Source of the DNA: JABCPE02 sp963519075
GTDB taxonomy: Bacteria > Bacteroidota > Bacteroidia > Flavobacteriales > Weeksellaceae
Assembly: GCA_963519075.1 (NCBI GenBank)
Contig: CAUQMH010000017.1
Coordinates: 1-22,302, forward strand
Length of the DNA: 22,302 nt
Reading direction: 5' to 3'
Shown: positions 6,532 to 14,148 of the stretch, piece by piece
Position numbering within the stretch: the first letter of the stretch is position 1
Layout of the letters: every line of letters starts with the position of its first letter
Notes under the pieces: model-generated
The model's database searches: none
Told to the model about the DNA's origin: nothing
The model's input: the letters and a program-made list of their open reading frames with translations, nothing else
Translations under genes and position numbers: made by a program

Positions 6532-8586
6532 TTAAAAATTAAATTGTGTTTTGAACTGAATATCAATCCCTTTTCCATGAATAAAATACCGCAGTCTATC
6601 GGTATAATTTTTATAAAGTGCATTGGTAAGATTTTCCACGCCCAAAAAGAATTTCACACTTCTCTTATTGCTGTATTCCAGCTCTGCACCTATTTTCAGA
6701 CCCAATAAATGGTAGGCATCGGGAGAATCCACCACGAGGTCAAAATCAGGATTAAACCTTCTCTGCTTCGCGAAATACTGGTGTTCCACTTTCGCATAAA
6801 AATTCTTGAAAACAGAAGTCGGAATATTCCATTTTAAACTCTGCGAAAGCTGTAATGGCGGTATCTGTGGAAGATATGCCTTTGTATGCTGGTCATCTGC
6901 ATAGACCAAAGAAAGATTGGAATGATATTCTAAATTTTTAGAAATAGGAATTCCCACTGCCAAATCTCCCCCACGGAAAAGGGCATCGCTCTGCACAAAC
7001 TTAAATAGCGCCGCTGGCCCAGAAAACAACACTCTATACTGATGCGTAGGAATGCTGTAAATAAAATTGTTAATCGGCTGTACAAACGCAGACATTTCTG
7101 CGAAAAATCTATTTTTCTTGTAAGACAATTTATTGACAATTTTCAGCCCTTTTTCTGCATTTAGATTTTTATCACCTACATAATAAATCGGAATTCCATG
7201 CTGTTTTCCATTGATATACAGCTCATAAGGCTCTGGCGCACGCCACGCATATCCCGCATGAGCCACATATTCCAGATGGTCAATAATTTGATAATGAACT
7301 CCCCCGCTGTACGAAAAACTTGAAAAATCTCTCTTTCCGCCATAGAGCTGACCAAACATATCGTAACCCAAAGAATTTATCGTTCTAAAATCAAAACGCG
7401 CTCCCAGCTCTGCCAGCCATTTTCCTCGTTTAAATTCAGAAATGAAAAATCCTGCGTAATTATTCAAAACAAAATTCGGAATCGTAGGAACTACGCCTGT
7501 CCCCGGCACATTGAAATTTTCTTTTCTCAAATAGCTTACCCCAAACTGAGTTTCCAATCCTCTAAAATACGTGTTTTTCCAAATCGTTTCCACAAAATGA
7601 GAATCAAGTTTGGTATCCTGCGTTGGAATCGTAGTTCTGTCTAACCTTCTGACATCAAATTCTTTTCGGTGATTATTTTGATATGCATAAACCAAATCAA
7701 AATGATTATTCGGACTAAGTCTAAATTCGGTTTCGCTTTTCAGGAAATAATGAGCCACATTATGCTTTGGAGCTGTAATATCATAGGAAAAACCATATGT
7801 CGTAATAGGTCTGCCAAGCTTCAGCCTGCTTTCAAAATCATCTATATTGCTGGATGCCGCCCCATAGAAAATCCCTAATTCTGAGTTATATGCACTAAAA
7901 TACAAATTAGATTTAAATTCATTCTTGCGGTATTCCAGCTCGGCAGAATAATTCAATTCGCGAATTCCTGTATTATTGACATAATAATTTTGAGTCTTAT
8001 AATCTCCTGCATACTGCCCATTTATCTGAGCTCTCCAAGCCCAGTTTTTACCCAACGCTCCTTCTATATAGCCTCCGCCAGAGACTTTCCCAGAATTAGA
8101 ATTTCCAGAAAGTATCACTGCACCAGCCATTTTTTCGCTATAATTAAGATTTTTAGGAGACAGCAGAACCACTCCCCCAAGCGCACCAGCACCATACCTC
8201 ACGCTCTGAGCGCCTTTTATTATGCTGATATTCTGCGGAATCCCCATACCGATTTCTGGTGCGTGGTCATCAGACCAGTCTTGGCTTTCCAGCTTTACGC
8301 CATTATTTAGAATTAAAATCCTCGTGTTTCCCAAGCCCTCTATCACAGGTTTTGCGACTGTGGCTCCTGCCTGCCGAAGGGTAATTCCAGCCGCTTTAGA
8401 CAGCACTTCTGAAAGATTTTGACCTATATTTTCTGAAAGATTTTCTTTAGAAAATTTTACAAGATTATCGGCCGATATGTTTTTATTTACAATTGTAAGT
8501 GTGTCAATGTTTTTGGGCGTTACTTCCTGTGAAAAAAGCATATGAAATCCACAGAAAATAATCCCAAATACCAATTTTTGAGTCAT
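6532..8586 (-). CDS. TonB-dependent outer-membrane receptor, likely metal or metallophore uptake
   Basis: 684 residues: signal peptide to about residue 20 (HMLFSQ), short linker, plug domain at about 45-150, then a 22-strand-type barrel ending in aromatic Phe (TQFNF). The plug carries LSEVLSKAAGITLRQAG, VAKPVIEGLGNTRILILNNGV (79-97), QDWSDDHAPEIG (102-113) and IIKGAQSVRYGAGALGGVVLL (122-142). The '(K/R)PVI.GL...R.L.L.NGV....S.DHA' arrangement is known from small metal receptors such as the zinc receptor ZnuD. It has neither the carboxypeptidase-like N-terminal domain nor the size of SusC polysaccharide receptors. Import would be energised by TonB-ExbBD encoded elsewhere. It is flanked by a Cys/His-rich membrane protein upstream and two lipoproteins downstream. 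The metal ligand is inferred; zinc, copper or a metallophore are all possible. Confidence 0.9.
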   Translation of the reverse strand: MTQKLVFGIIFCGFHMLFSQEVTPKNIDTLTIVNKNISADNLVKFSKENLSENIGQNLSEVLSKAAGITLRQAGATVAKPVIEGLGNTRILILNNGVKLESQDWSDDHAPEIGMGIPQNISIIKGAQSVRYGAGALGGVVLLSPKNLNYSEKMAGAVILSGNSNSGKVSGGGYIEGALGKNWAWRAQINGQYAGDYKTQNYYVNNTGIRELNYSAELEYRKNEFKSNLYFSAYNSELGIFYGAASSNIDDFESRLKLGRPITTYGFSYDITAPKHNVAHYFLKSETEFRLSPNNHFDLVYAYQNNHRKEFDVRRLDRTTIPTQDTKLDSHFVETIWKNTYFRGLETQFGVSYLRKENFNVPGTGVVPTIPNFVLNNYAGFFISEFKRGKWLAELGARFDFRTINSLGYDMFGQLYGGKRDFSSFSYSGGVHYQIIDHLEYVAHAGYAWRAPEPYELYINGKQHGIPIYYVGDKNLNAEKGLKIVNKLSYKKNRFFAEMSAFVQPINNFIYSIPTHQYRVLFSGPAALFKFVQSDALFRGGDLAVGIPISKNLEYHSNLSLVYADDQHTKAYLPQIPPLQLSQSLKWNIPTSVFKNFYAKVEHQYFAKQRRFNPDFDLVVDSPDAYHLLGLKIGAELEYSNKRSVKFFLGVENLTNALYKNYTDRLRYFIHGKGIDIQFKTQFNF

Positions 8587-8602
8587 ATAAAATGATTTAA
8601 TA

Positions 8603-8610
8603 CAAAAATG
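8603..8610 (-). promoter_or_regulatory. Possible -7 box for the TonB receptor gene
   Basis: CATTTTTG on the minus strand, 7/8 match to TAnnTTTG, 16 bases from the receptor ATG. No good TTTG partner was found at the usual distance, so this is weak. Confidence 0.25.
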
Positions 8611-8641
8611 AAATGGATGATTTTTTTAAAACCGAAAAATA

Positions 8642-8729
8642 TTTTGTTTGAAAAAGGGAATGTCTTGGTTTTTAAGTAAAATCAACCACAATATTGACTT
8701 TCATCAAATCAATAAACATTCAAACAAAA
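8642..8729 (-). other. Long-range inverted repeat filling the leader between the Cys/His gene and the TonB receptor
   Basis: TTTTGTTTGAA (8642-8652) and TTCAAACAAAA (8719-8729) are perfect 11-base reverse complements 66 bases apart; the outer arm abuts the TAG stop codon of the upstream gene. Inside are TATTGA/TCAATA (8692-8697 with 8709-8714) and TGGTT/AACCA (8666-8670 with 8684-8688). On the minus-strand transcript the closing arm is followed by ATATTTTT. It could be a structured leader or attenuator, a terminator with a large internal domain, or chance in AT-rich DNA. Confidence 0.35.
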
Positions 8730-9089
8730 CTAAGAAAGTACAGGAGGAGCGCGGGATTGCCACAGAAGAATTATCCTCTCTGATACGAAAATTTTATACG
8801 ATGAAAAATATGAGAAATATTCATTTACATGAATCTCTGTGAGTGGTTTTTCTGGAAGAATATAGAAATAATTCAATGTGCATAAAAACCCACAATCACA
8901 GTCGCTTTTGGTCTGTAAATGCGCTTTGTGATAGCAGACTTTATCGCTGCATTCTGCTATTTTTTCTGTTTTTTGATGAGTTTCCTGATGATGCAAACGC
9001 ACAAACAAGCCTGATACATTCATCACGAAGATGAGTAGCAGCACCGAAGCAAAAAAAGTTTTAATATGTTTTGCAGTTTTTATCATCAT
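8730..9089 (-). CDS. Small Cys/His-rich membrane-anchored protein of a metal-uptake locus
   Basis: 119 residues (118 if the second of two adjacent ATGs is used). The N-terminus is a hydrophobic segment (about 12-30) acting as signal or membrane anchor. It is followed by a dense set of possible metal ligands: His33, His34, His38, Cys47, Cys52, His54, His57, Cys64, Cys66 and Cys70. The rest has aromatic residues and ends in SRAPPVLS. The layout of hydrophobic N-terminus, H/C-rich middle and a terminal R(A/G)PP resembles small proteins encoded beside copper or other metal TonB receptors (DUF2946-like architecture), but I cannot confirm homology. It lies 143 bases upstream of the TonB receptor on the same strand. 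It may bind or sense metal in the periplasm; the role is inferred from composition and context. Confidence 0.72.
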   Translation of the reverse strand: MMIKTAKHIKTFFASVLLLIFVMNVSGLFVRLHHQETHQKTEKIAECSDKVCYHKAHLQTKSDCDCGFLCTLNYFYILPEKPLTEIHVNEYFSYFSSYKIFVSERIILLWQSRAPPVLS

Positions 9090-9105
9090 TATTTGATAAC
9101 GGATA

Positions 9106-9113
9106 CAAATATA
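9106..9113 (-). promoter_or_regulatory. Perfect TAnnTTTG box in front of the Cys/His-rich gene
   Basis: TATATTTG on the minus strand begins 2 bases past the truB stop codon and ends 16 bases before the first ATG. It could start the metal-uptake cluster independently of the ftsX-truB operon. No convincing TTTG element is visible at 17-21 bases upstream. Confidence 0.42.
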
Positions 9114-9115
9114 AT

Positions 9116-9811
9116 CTAAATTTCCGAAAATAAAAATTCATTACTCAAAAATTTGCCAGAAGCCTCCTCTACGCTGTACTCTCCTATTTTAGTCCTTCTG
9201 AGCTGAGTAAGATAGGCGCCTACGCCCAGCTCCTGCCCTATATCATGAGCCAGAGAGCGAATATAAGTTCCCTTAGAACAGCGCACTAAAAAACGGACAT
9301 ATGGAAATTCTATCTGAATGTCTTTAATATAATGAATTGTAGTTTTTCTGGATTTCATCTCTACGGAAGCCCCTGTTCTTGCCAAGTCATAAGCCCTCTC
9401 ACCATCTACCTTTATCGCTGAAAAAATGGGCGGTTTCTGAATGATTTCACCCCAAAATTTTTGTAAAACTTCTGTCACAAAATCCTCTGTGATGTGGCTG
9501 ATATCCGTAGGGAAAATTTCTGGTTTTTCGGTGTCGTAGGATTCTGTCTGCACACCTATTTTTATTTCCGTCCAGTATTCTTTCGGTGCATCTTGAATTT
9601 CGGATATTTTTTTGGTTGCCCTGCCTGTGCATACCACGAGAAGCCCCGTAGCTTTAGGGTCAAGGGTTCCTGCATGCCCTACTTTTATTTTCTTAAATTT
9701 AAACTCTTTTTTCAGTTTAAATTTCATTTTATTGACCGCTTGAAACGAAGTCCAATCCAAGGGCTTATCAACCAGAAAAACCTGACCTTCAAGAATTTGC
9801 TCCGCAGTCAT
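9116..9811 (-). CDS. truB: tRNA pseudouridine(55) synthase TruB
   Basis: 231 residues. It converts uridine 55 in the T-loop of tRNAs to pseudouridine in the cytoplasm. The N-terminus has the family block LVDKPLDWTSFQAVNKMK (13-30). Next comes GHAGTLDPKATGLLVVCTGRATK, whose Asp51 is the catalytic aspartate. Later blocks are PPIFSAIKVDGERAYDLAR and VRCSKGTYIRSLAHDIG, with GAYLTQLRRTKIG near the C-terminus. It is shorter than the 314-residue E. coli enzyme because the C-terminal PUA-like domain is reduced or absent, which is usual in Bacteroidota. The ATG follows the uppP stop codon by 3 bases, so it is the last gene of the ftsX-DUF3098-uppP-truB operon. No terminator is visible before the next gene. 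Confidence 0.97.
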   Translation of the reverse strand: MTAEQILEGQVFLVDKPLDWTSFQAVNKMKFKLKKEFKFKKIKVGHAGTLDPKATGLLVVCTGRATKKISEIQDAPKEYWTEIKIGVQTESYDTEKPEIFPTDISHITEDFVTEVLQKFWGEIIQKPPIFSAIKVDGERAYDLARTGASVEMKSRKTTIHYIKDIQIEFPYVRFLVRCSKGTYIRSLAHDIGQELGVGAYLTQLRRTKIGEYSVEEASGKFLSNEFLFSEI

Positions 9812-9814
9812 TTA

Positions 9815-10636
9815 TTATTTGTTTAAATAAAAATAAATCAATAAAACTATTCCGACAATGATTCTATACCAGCCCCAAAACTTAAAGCCATATTTCGCAA
9901 GAACATTGATAAAAGTCTTTACCGCTATCATTGCCACGATGAAAGCCACAATATTTCCGATAATGAAAACCAAAATATTTTCTGTAGAAGCCAAAATCAT
10001 CTCGTATCCTTTTTGGGCGTTAGGTGTTCCCTCTCCCCAAGTCTTGATAAATACAGAATAAAGCGTAACTGCCATCATCGTAGGAACAGCTAAAAAGAAA
10101 GAAAATTCCGCCGATGCCTTTCTGCTAAGCCCTTGGCTCATTCCCCCAATGATAGAAGCCGCAGAACGAGATGTCCCAGGCATCATAGCTAAACACTGCC
10201 AAAAGCCAATGGTTACAGCTTTTTTAATAGATATACCTTTCTCATCATCAATTTTTTCCTTGTTATCAAACCATTTATCTACAAAGAGTAGAACCACTCC
10301 TCCTAAAACCAAAACACAAGAGATAACTATCTGATTACCAAGTACTGCTTCTATTTTATCATCAAATAATTTTCCTAAAACCAAGGCAGGAACAACGGCA
10401 CAAGCCAGTTTGATATAAAAATTAAAATTAGAAAAGTCAAAAAACTTTTTCCAATACAAAACTACAATGGAAAGAATCGCCCCAAACTGAATGGACACCT
10501 GAAACATCTTCAGATATTCAGTTTCTTCCATTCCAAGCAGAGCCGCTGTAAATCCCATATGAGCGGTAGAAGAAATCGGAAGATACTCCGTAAGCCCCTC
10601 TACGATTGCAACAATAATAGCTTTTACTATATCCAT
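9815..10636 (-). CDS. uppP: Undecaprenyl-diphosphatase UppP (BacA)
   Basis: 273 residues, polytopic inner-membrane enzyme. It dephosphorylates undecaprenyl pyrophosphate to regenerate the lipid carrier for peptidoglycan and surface glycans; excess gives bacitracin resistance. The first signature is VEGLTEYLPISSTAH (12-26) with Glu13 and Glu17, and the second is MMPGTSRSAASIIGG (151-165) with Arg157. Both are the expected catalytic motifs. Hydrophobic segments fill most of the rest, ending in IIVGIVLLIYFYLNK. The start codon overlaps the DUF3098 stop by one base (TAATG), which suggests translational coupling. It belongs to the tight ftsX-to-truB operon. Confidence 0.97.
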   Translation of the reverse strand: MDIVKAIIVAIVEGLTEYLPISSTAHMGFTAALLGMEETEYLKMFQVSIQFGAILSIVVLYWKKFFDFSNFNFYIKLACAVVPALVLGKLFDDKIEAVLGNQIVISCVLVLGGVVLLFVDKWFDNKEKIDDEKGISIKKAVTIGFWQCLAMMPGTSRSAASIIGGMSQGLSRKASAEFSFFLAVPTMMAVTLYSVFIKTWGEGTPNAQKGYEMILASTENILVFIIGNIVAFIVAMIAVKTFINVLAKYGFKFWGWYRIIVGIVLLIYFYLNK

Positions 10637-10914
10637 TATTTATTTCTTTTTAGTATAGCAACCACCTGCACCACAAAACCAACAATCACTAGTAAAGGCG
10701 CTATTCTGATTCTTACCACAGAAAAAATATCATCATTCCAGTAGTTTGGGTCAAAAGAGCCATCAGGCTTGGTATTCGCTCCATAGCCCATCATTAGGAT
10801 AAATCCAAAAGCAATAAGCCCCAAACCTATCAGCATCAATTTAAAATTATTTCTACTAAAATAAAATGTATTTTCTTTAGATGATGTTTCTATATTTTTA
10901 TTTTTGGTTTTCAT
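10636..10914 (-). CDS. DUF3098 small membrane protein
   Basis: 92 residues with two transmembrane segments (about 27-44 and 70-88), separated by a polar loop (GANTKPDGSFDPNYWNDDIFSVVRIRIAP) that matches the DUF3098 pattern as I know it. The family is found between ftsX and uppP in many Bacteroidota genomes, and that is its position here: 15 bases after ftsX and overlapping uppP by one base. The conserved placement suggests a role in division or cell-wall synthesis, but no function is established. Confidence 0.88.
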   Translation of the reverse strand: MKTKNKNIETSSKENTFYFSRNNFKLMLIGLGLIAFGFILMMGYGANTKPDGSFDPNYWNDDIFSVVRIRIAPLLVIVGFVVQVVAILKRNK

Positions 10915-10929
10915 TCTGCTATTTCTCTT

Positions 10930-11829
10930 TTAAGAATAATATAAATCATCTGTTTTTGTTTTCAAAAATCTCCATGTCGCAAACACTGTACTGAAAACTG
11001 TAATACCGATTCCAACGACTACCACGCCCAATATCAGCCATATGAATTTATTAGTATCTGGAACAAACTCAGAACCAATCTGATTTGTAAAATAATACCA
11101 TGCTGAGAAAAGGAAAACAAGTCCAATAAACGCACCTATAGAGCCTAAAATAACTGCTTCTTTTATAAATGGTTTCAAGATAAATCTTCTTCTCGCTCCT
11201 ACTAGCTGCATTGTCTTGATAATAAATCTTTTAGAGAAAATTTTAAGACGAATAGAACTGTTTATAAGCACGATAGCTATTATCAAAAATAATACGGTAA
11301 ATCCTATAATCCACAGCAAAATTCTATCCAAATTATAATAGACTTCCTGTGTCATTTTGGTGTCATTTTTCACCTCGCTTACTCCTTTTATTCCTTGTAA
11401 ATGGTTTATTACTGCATTGATAGTATCAGGAGCTACATAGGCTGGCTTTAGGGTAACTTCTACCGATGGAGGAAAAATATTTTCTTCGAAAAGTCCCTCT
11501 GTGTCTATTCCCAACTGTTTTTTAGCTATTATTTTTGCTTCTTCTTTGGTAATGAATTTTGTCTTTTTTACATATTTCTGCTCAGAAATCAATTTATAGG
11601 TTTCCTGCTGATATTCACCTGCTTTTGCAGAATCCTTAGGATCCAGATATTCATCAAAATACACTGCAACGACCAACTGCTCCTTGATATAGTCAGAATA
11701 TTTCTGCGCATTTATCAAAATCAACCCAAAAAGTCCAACCAAAAAAAGAACCAATGAGATACTGATAACCACAGTAATATTACTTGAACGCAGCCTTCTT
11801 CTATTAAAATCATCTATTGAATGTGCCAT
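10930..11829 (-). CDS. ftsX: Cell-division ABC-transporter-like permease FtsX
   Basis: 299 residues. The cytoplasmic N-terminus (MAHSIDDFNRRRLRSSNITV) precedes TM1 at about 18-42. A periplasmic domain of about 125 residues follows (QKYSDYIKEQLVVAVYF ... IFPPSVEVTLKP ... GVSEV), then three TM segments (about 171-193, 228-247 and 262-288). This is the FtsX layout: four TMs with one large extracytoplasmic domain, including the typical L(V/I)G(A/S).R.FI..PF...A stretch (LVGARRRFILKPFIKEA). With FtsE it couples ATP hydrolysis in the cytoplasm to activation of peptidoglycan hydrolases at the septum. ftsE is not in this window; Bacteroidota commonly separate the two. First gene of the operon, with a plausible promoter at 11846-11875. 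Confidence 0.95.
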   Translation of the reverse strand: MAHSIDDFNRRRLRSSNITVVISISLVLFLVGLFGLILINAQKYSDYIKEQLVVAVYFDEYLDPKDSAKAGEYQQETYKLISEQKYVKKTKFITKEEAKIIAKKQLGIDTEGLFEENIFPPSVEVTLKPAYVAPDTINAVINHLQGIKGVSEVKNDTKMTQEVYYNLDRILLWIIGFTVLFLIIAIVLINSSIRLKIFSKRFIIKTMQLVGARRRFILKPFIKEAVILGSIGAFIGLVFLFSAWYYFTNQIGSEFVPDTNKFIWLILGVVVVGIGITVFSTVFATWRFLKTKTDDLYYS

Positions 11830-11845
11830 TTGATAAATTTTTCGG

Positions 11846-11875
11846 CTAAAATAGAAAAAATCTCGCTAAATCAAA
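11846..11875 (-). promoter_or_regulatory. Putative promoter of the ftsX-DUF3098-uppP-truB operon
   Basis: Minus strand TTTG (11875-11872), an 18-base spacer, then TATTTTAG (11853-11846), a 7/8 match to TAnnTTTG, 16 bases before the ftsX ATG. Confidence 0.45.
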
Positions 11876-11932
11876 GTAGGAATACGAAAAAATTGATGTT
11901 AATTAAATCATAAATTTTGTTTCAAAAAGCCT

Positions 11933-11940
11933 TAACTTTG
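11933..11940 (+). promoter_or_regulatory. Putative -7 box for rsmA-mgtE
   Basis: TAACTTTG is a perfect TAnnTTTG match 19 bases before the rsmA ATG. The nearest TTTTG (11915-11919) is only 13 bases upstream, closer than usual, so the -33 element is unclear. Confidence 0.45.
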
Positions 11941-11959
11941 CCGAAAAATTTAGAATTTA

Positions 11960-12736
11960 ATGAGTGTAAAGGCCAAAAAACACCTCGGGCAGCATTTCCT
12001 AACCGATGAAAATATCGCAAAAAAAATCGCAAACAGCCTCCATTTCAGCGGGTATGACAAAGTCCTAGAAGTAGGCCCAGGGATGGGTGTCCTCACCAAA
12101 TATCTTTTAGAAAAAGAAACCGAAACCTTTGTGGCAGAGATAGATACAGAGTCTATCGCTTACCTCAAAGAACATTATCCTCAACTAAAAGAAAACCATT
12201 TCGTGGGAGATTTCCTGAAAACAAATTTTTCTAAAATCTTTCCAAATGAGCAGACAGCTGTGATAGGGAATTTCCCATACAATATTTCTTCGCAGATTTT
12301 ATTTCACATTATAGAAAACTATCAGCAGATACCAGAAATGGCGGGAATGTTCCAAAAAGAAGTGGCCGAACGAACAGCAGCCGTTCCCAGAACGAAAGAT
12401 TATGGAATTTTGTCCGTGATGGTTCAGGCTTATTATGATGTCAAATATCTTTTCACGGTTCATGAAAATGTTTTCAATCCACCACCAAAAGTGAAATCTG
12501 GCGTAATTTCATTGCTTAGAAATCCCAAAGAAGGACTTGCTGGAAATGAGACTTTATTCAAAAATATCGTAAAAGCTGGTTTTAACCAAAGAAGAAAAAA
12601 ACTCAACAATGCACTAAAAGTTTTAAACATTCCTGAGGAACTTTCTGGTCATAATTTCTTAAATTTGCGGGCAGAAGAACTATCAGTACAAGACTTCATC
12701 TCATTTACCAATGAGTGGAAAGAAAATCTAAAATAA
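11960..12736 (+). CDS. rsmA: 16S rRNA (adenine1518/1519-N6)-dimethyltransferase RsmA (KsgA)
   Basis: 258 residues. It dimethylates the two adjacent adenines in the 3' terminal hairpin of 16S rRNA, a late quality step in 30S assembly. Start and family are marked by KKHLGQHFLTDENI (6-19). The SAM-binding motif I is VLEVGPGMGVLT (35-46). The catalytic motif is GNFPYNISSQILF (103-115), with Asn104-Phe-Pro-Tyr107 corresponding to N-L-P-Y in E. coli. The C-terminal region has the typical FNPPPKVKSGVISL and FNQRRKKLNNAL blocks. Loss of this enzyme gives kasugamycin resistance in E. coli. The gene is divergent from ftsX and 3 bases upstream of mgtE, so these two are co-transcribed. Confidence 0.97.
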   Translation: MSVKAKKHLGQHFLTDENIAKKIANSLHFSGYDKVLEVGPGMGVLTKYLLEKETETFVAEIDTESIAYLKEHYPQLKENHFVGDFLKTNFSKIFPNEQTAVIGNFPYNISSQILFHIIENYQQIPEMAGMFQKEVAERTAAVPRTKDYGILSVMVQAYYDVKYLFTVHENVFNPPPKVKSGVISLLRNPKEGLAGNETLFKNIVKAGFNQRRKKLNNALKVLNIPEELSGHNFLNLRAEELSVQDFISFTNEWKENLK

Positions 12737-12739
12737 CCC

Positions 12740-14089
12740 ATGCCAAAAGAAGAAAACATCTACCAGCCGCTGCTTTCGTACATTGAAGAGAAAAATGCAA
12801 AAGCCATTTCGGAAATTATTTCGGAGATGGAGGCGGTGGATATTGCTAATTTGTTTGGGATTTTAGATGATTCTCAAAAAGTGTTTCTCTACGAACTGAT
12901 GGACAATGATGTTTCTGCGGAAATGCTTTTGTACATCGATGAAGAAGACCGAAAAGAATTCCTAAAAAACTTCTCCACCAAAGAAATCGCAGAAGAAATC
13001 ATTGGTGAGATAAATTCTGATGATGCTGCCGATATCATAGCTGAACTTCCTGAACACCAGCAAAATGAAATTATCCAACATATTGATGATAACGAACTGG
13101 CACAGAGCATCGTAGAACTCCTCCGATATGACGACCATGTGGCGGGAAGCCTCATGGCTACTGAGCTGGTAAAAGTAGACCACAACCTATCCATCATCGC
13201 CGCAGTAAGGGAAATGCGCAAACAAGCCGAAGACATGGATGAAGTCTACTCTATCTATGTGGTGGATGAACAGGACAAACTCCTCGGCACCCTCAGTCTA
13301 AAAAAACTGCTTACCACCAGCACTTCTTCCAAAGTTTTGGATGTTTATAATTCTAAAATAAGATGTGTACAAGACAATGAACCTGCCGAAGATGTGGCGC
13401 GATACATGCAGAAATACGACCTTTTTGAAGTACCTGTAATAGATGCTTTGGGAAAACTGGTAGGGAGAATTACCATAGATGATGTCATGGACTTTATCAA
13501 AGAAGAAACGGATAAAGACTACCAGCTGGCATCAGGGATTGCTACGGATATTGACTCTACAGATACTATTCTAAACATCACCAAAGCCCGTCTTCCGTGG
13601 CTGTTCATCGGAATGGTGGGCGGTCTGATAGGTTCGCGAGTTTTACAAGGAAACGAAGAAGCGATGAGCCATGTTCCTGCCTTGATGTTCTTCGTTCCGC
13701 TGATAGCAGCTACCGCCGGAAACATCGGCGTACAGGCTTCAGCGATTATCGTTCAGGGGCTTGCCAACAATACTTTGGGACAAAATACCCTAAAAACCCT
13801 AATGAAAGAAGTGAGCGTAGCTGTGGCTTCAGGATTGATTTTATCACTGATTATTTTGGGATTCAATCTATTTGTCAATCATCATGATATGATGATTTCC
13901 ATTACGATTTCGGTAGCCCTACTTTCTGTCATCATCATCGCAGCGATGATAGGCACCATTGTCCCTATATTCCTCAACAAAAACAAAATAGACCCAGCTA
14001 TCGCTACAGGCCCATTCATCACCACTTCCAACGATATTCTTGGCGTGATGGTTTATTTCACGATTGCAAAACTGATTTTAGGACTTTAA
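12740..14089 (+). CDS. mgtE: Magnesium transporter MgtE
   Basis: 449 residues with the full MgtE architecture: an acidic N-terminal superhelical domain (about 1-125, DSDDAAD/ELPEH-type repeats), two CBS domains (about 130-255), a connecting helix, and five transmembrane segments (about 285-449). It is a Mg2+-selective channel in the inner membrane; in characterised relatives the N and CBS domains close the pore when cytoplasmic Mg2+ is high. Pore-region signatures are ATAGNIGVQASAI and DPAIATGPFITTSND. Asp432 matches the pore aspartate of Thermus thermophilus MgtE. The gene starts 3 bases after rsmA stops, and a terminator follows. No separate Mg2+ riboswitch is possible in a 3-base gap, so control would be post-translational or from the rsmA promoter. 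Confidence 0.96.
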   Translation: MPKEENIYQPLLSYIEEKNAKAISEIISEMEAVDIANLFGILDDSQKVFLYELMDNDVSAEMLLYIDEEDRKEFLKNFSTKEIAEEIIGEINSDDAADIIAELPEHQQNEIIQHIDDNELAQSIVELLRYDDHVAGSLMATELVKVDHNLSIIAAVREMRKQAEDMDEVYSIYVVDEQDKLLGTLSLKKLLTTSTSSKVLDVYNSKIRCVQDNEPAEDVARYMQKYDLFEVPVIDALGKLVGRITIDDVMDFIKEETDKDYQLASGIATDIDSTDTILNITKARLPWLFIGMVGGLIGSRVLQGNEEAMSHVPALMFFVPLIAATAGNIGVQASAIIVQGLANNTLGQNTLKTLMKEVSVAVASGLILSLIILGFNLFVNHHDMMISITISVALLSVIIIAAMIGTIVPIFLNKNKIDPAIATGPFITTSNDILGVMVYFTIAKLILGL

Positions 14090-14108
14090 GAAATTATAAG
14101 ATAAAAAA

Positions 14109-14148
14109 ACAGCCACAAGTCTAAACACTCATGGCTGTCAATTTTTAT
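14109..14148. terminator. Bidirectional terminator between mgtE and the outer-membrane protein gene
   Basis: Stem ACAGCCA / TGGCTGT (14109-14115 with 14132-14138) with an inner AGT/ACT pairing. It is followed by a T-rich stretch (CAATTTTTATTT) on the plus strand and by the complement of seven A's (14103-14109) on the minus strand. It lies between convergent genes. Confidence 0.72.

Noticed and set aside
8648..8842. Plus-strand open frame antisense to the leader and the Cys/His-rich gene
   Set aside because: TTG start, no recognizable domain, low-complexity basic composition, and mostly antisense to a better-supported gene.
12889..13236. Long Ser-rich antisense frame within mgtE
   Set aside because: It mirrors the acidic, Asp/Glu/Ile-rich mgtE coding strand; Ser-rich composition is the expected reverse-strand artefact.
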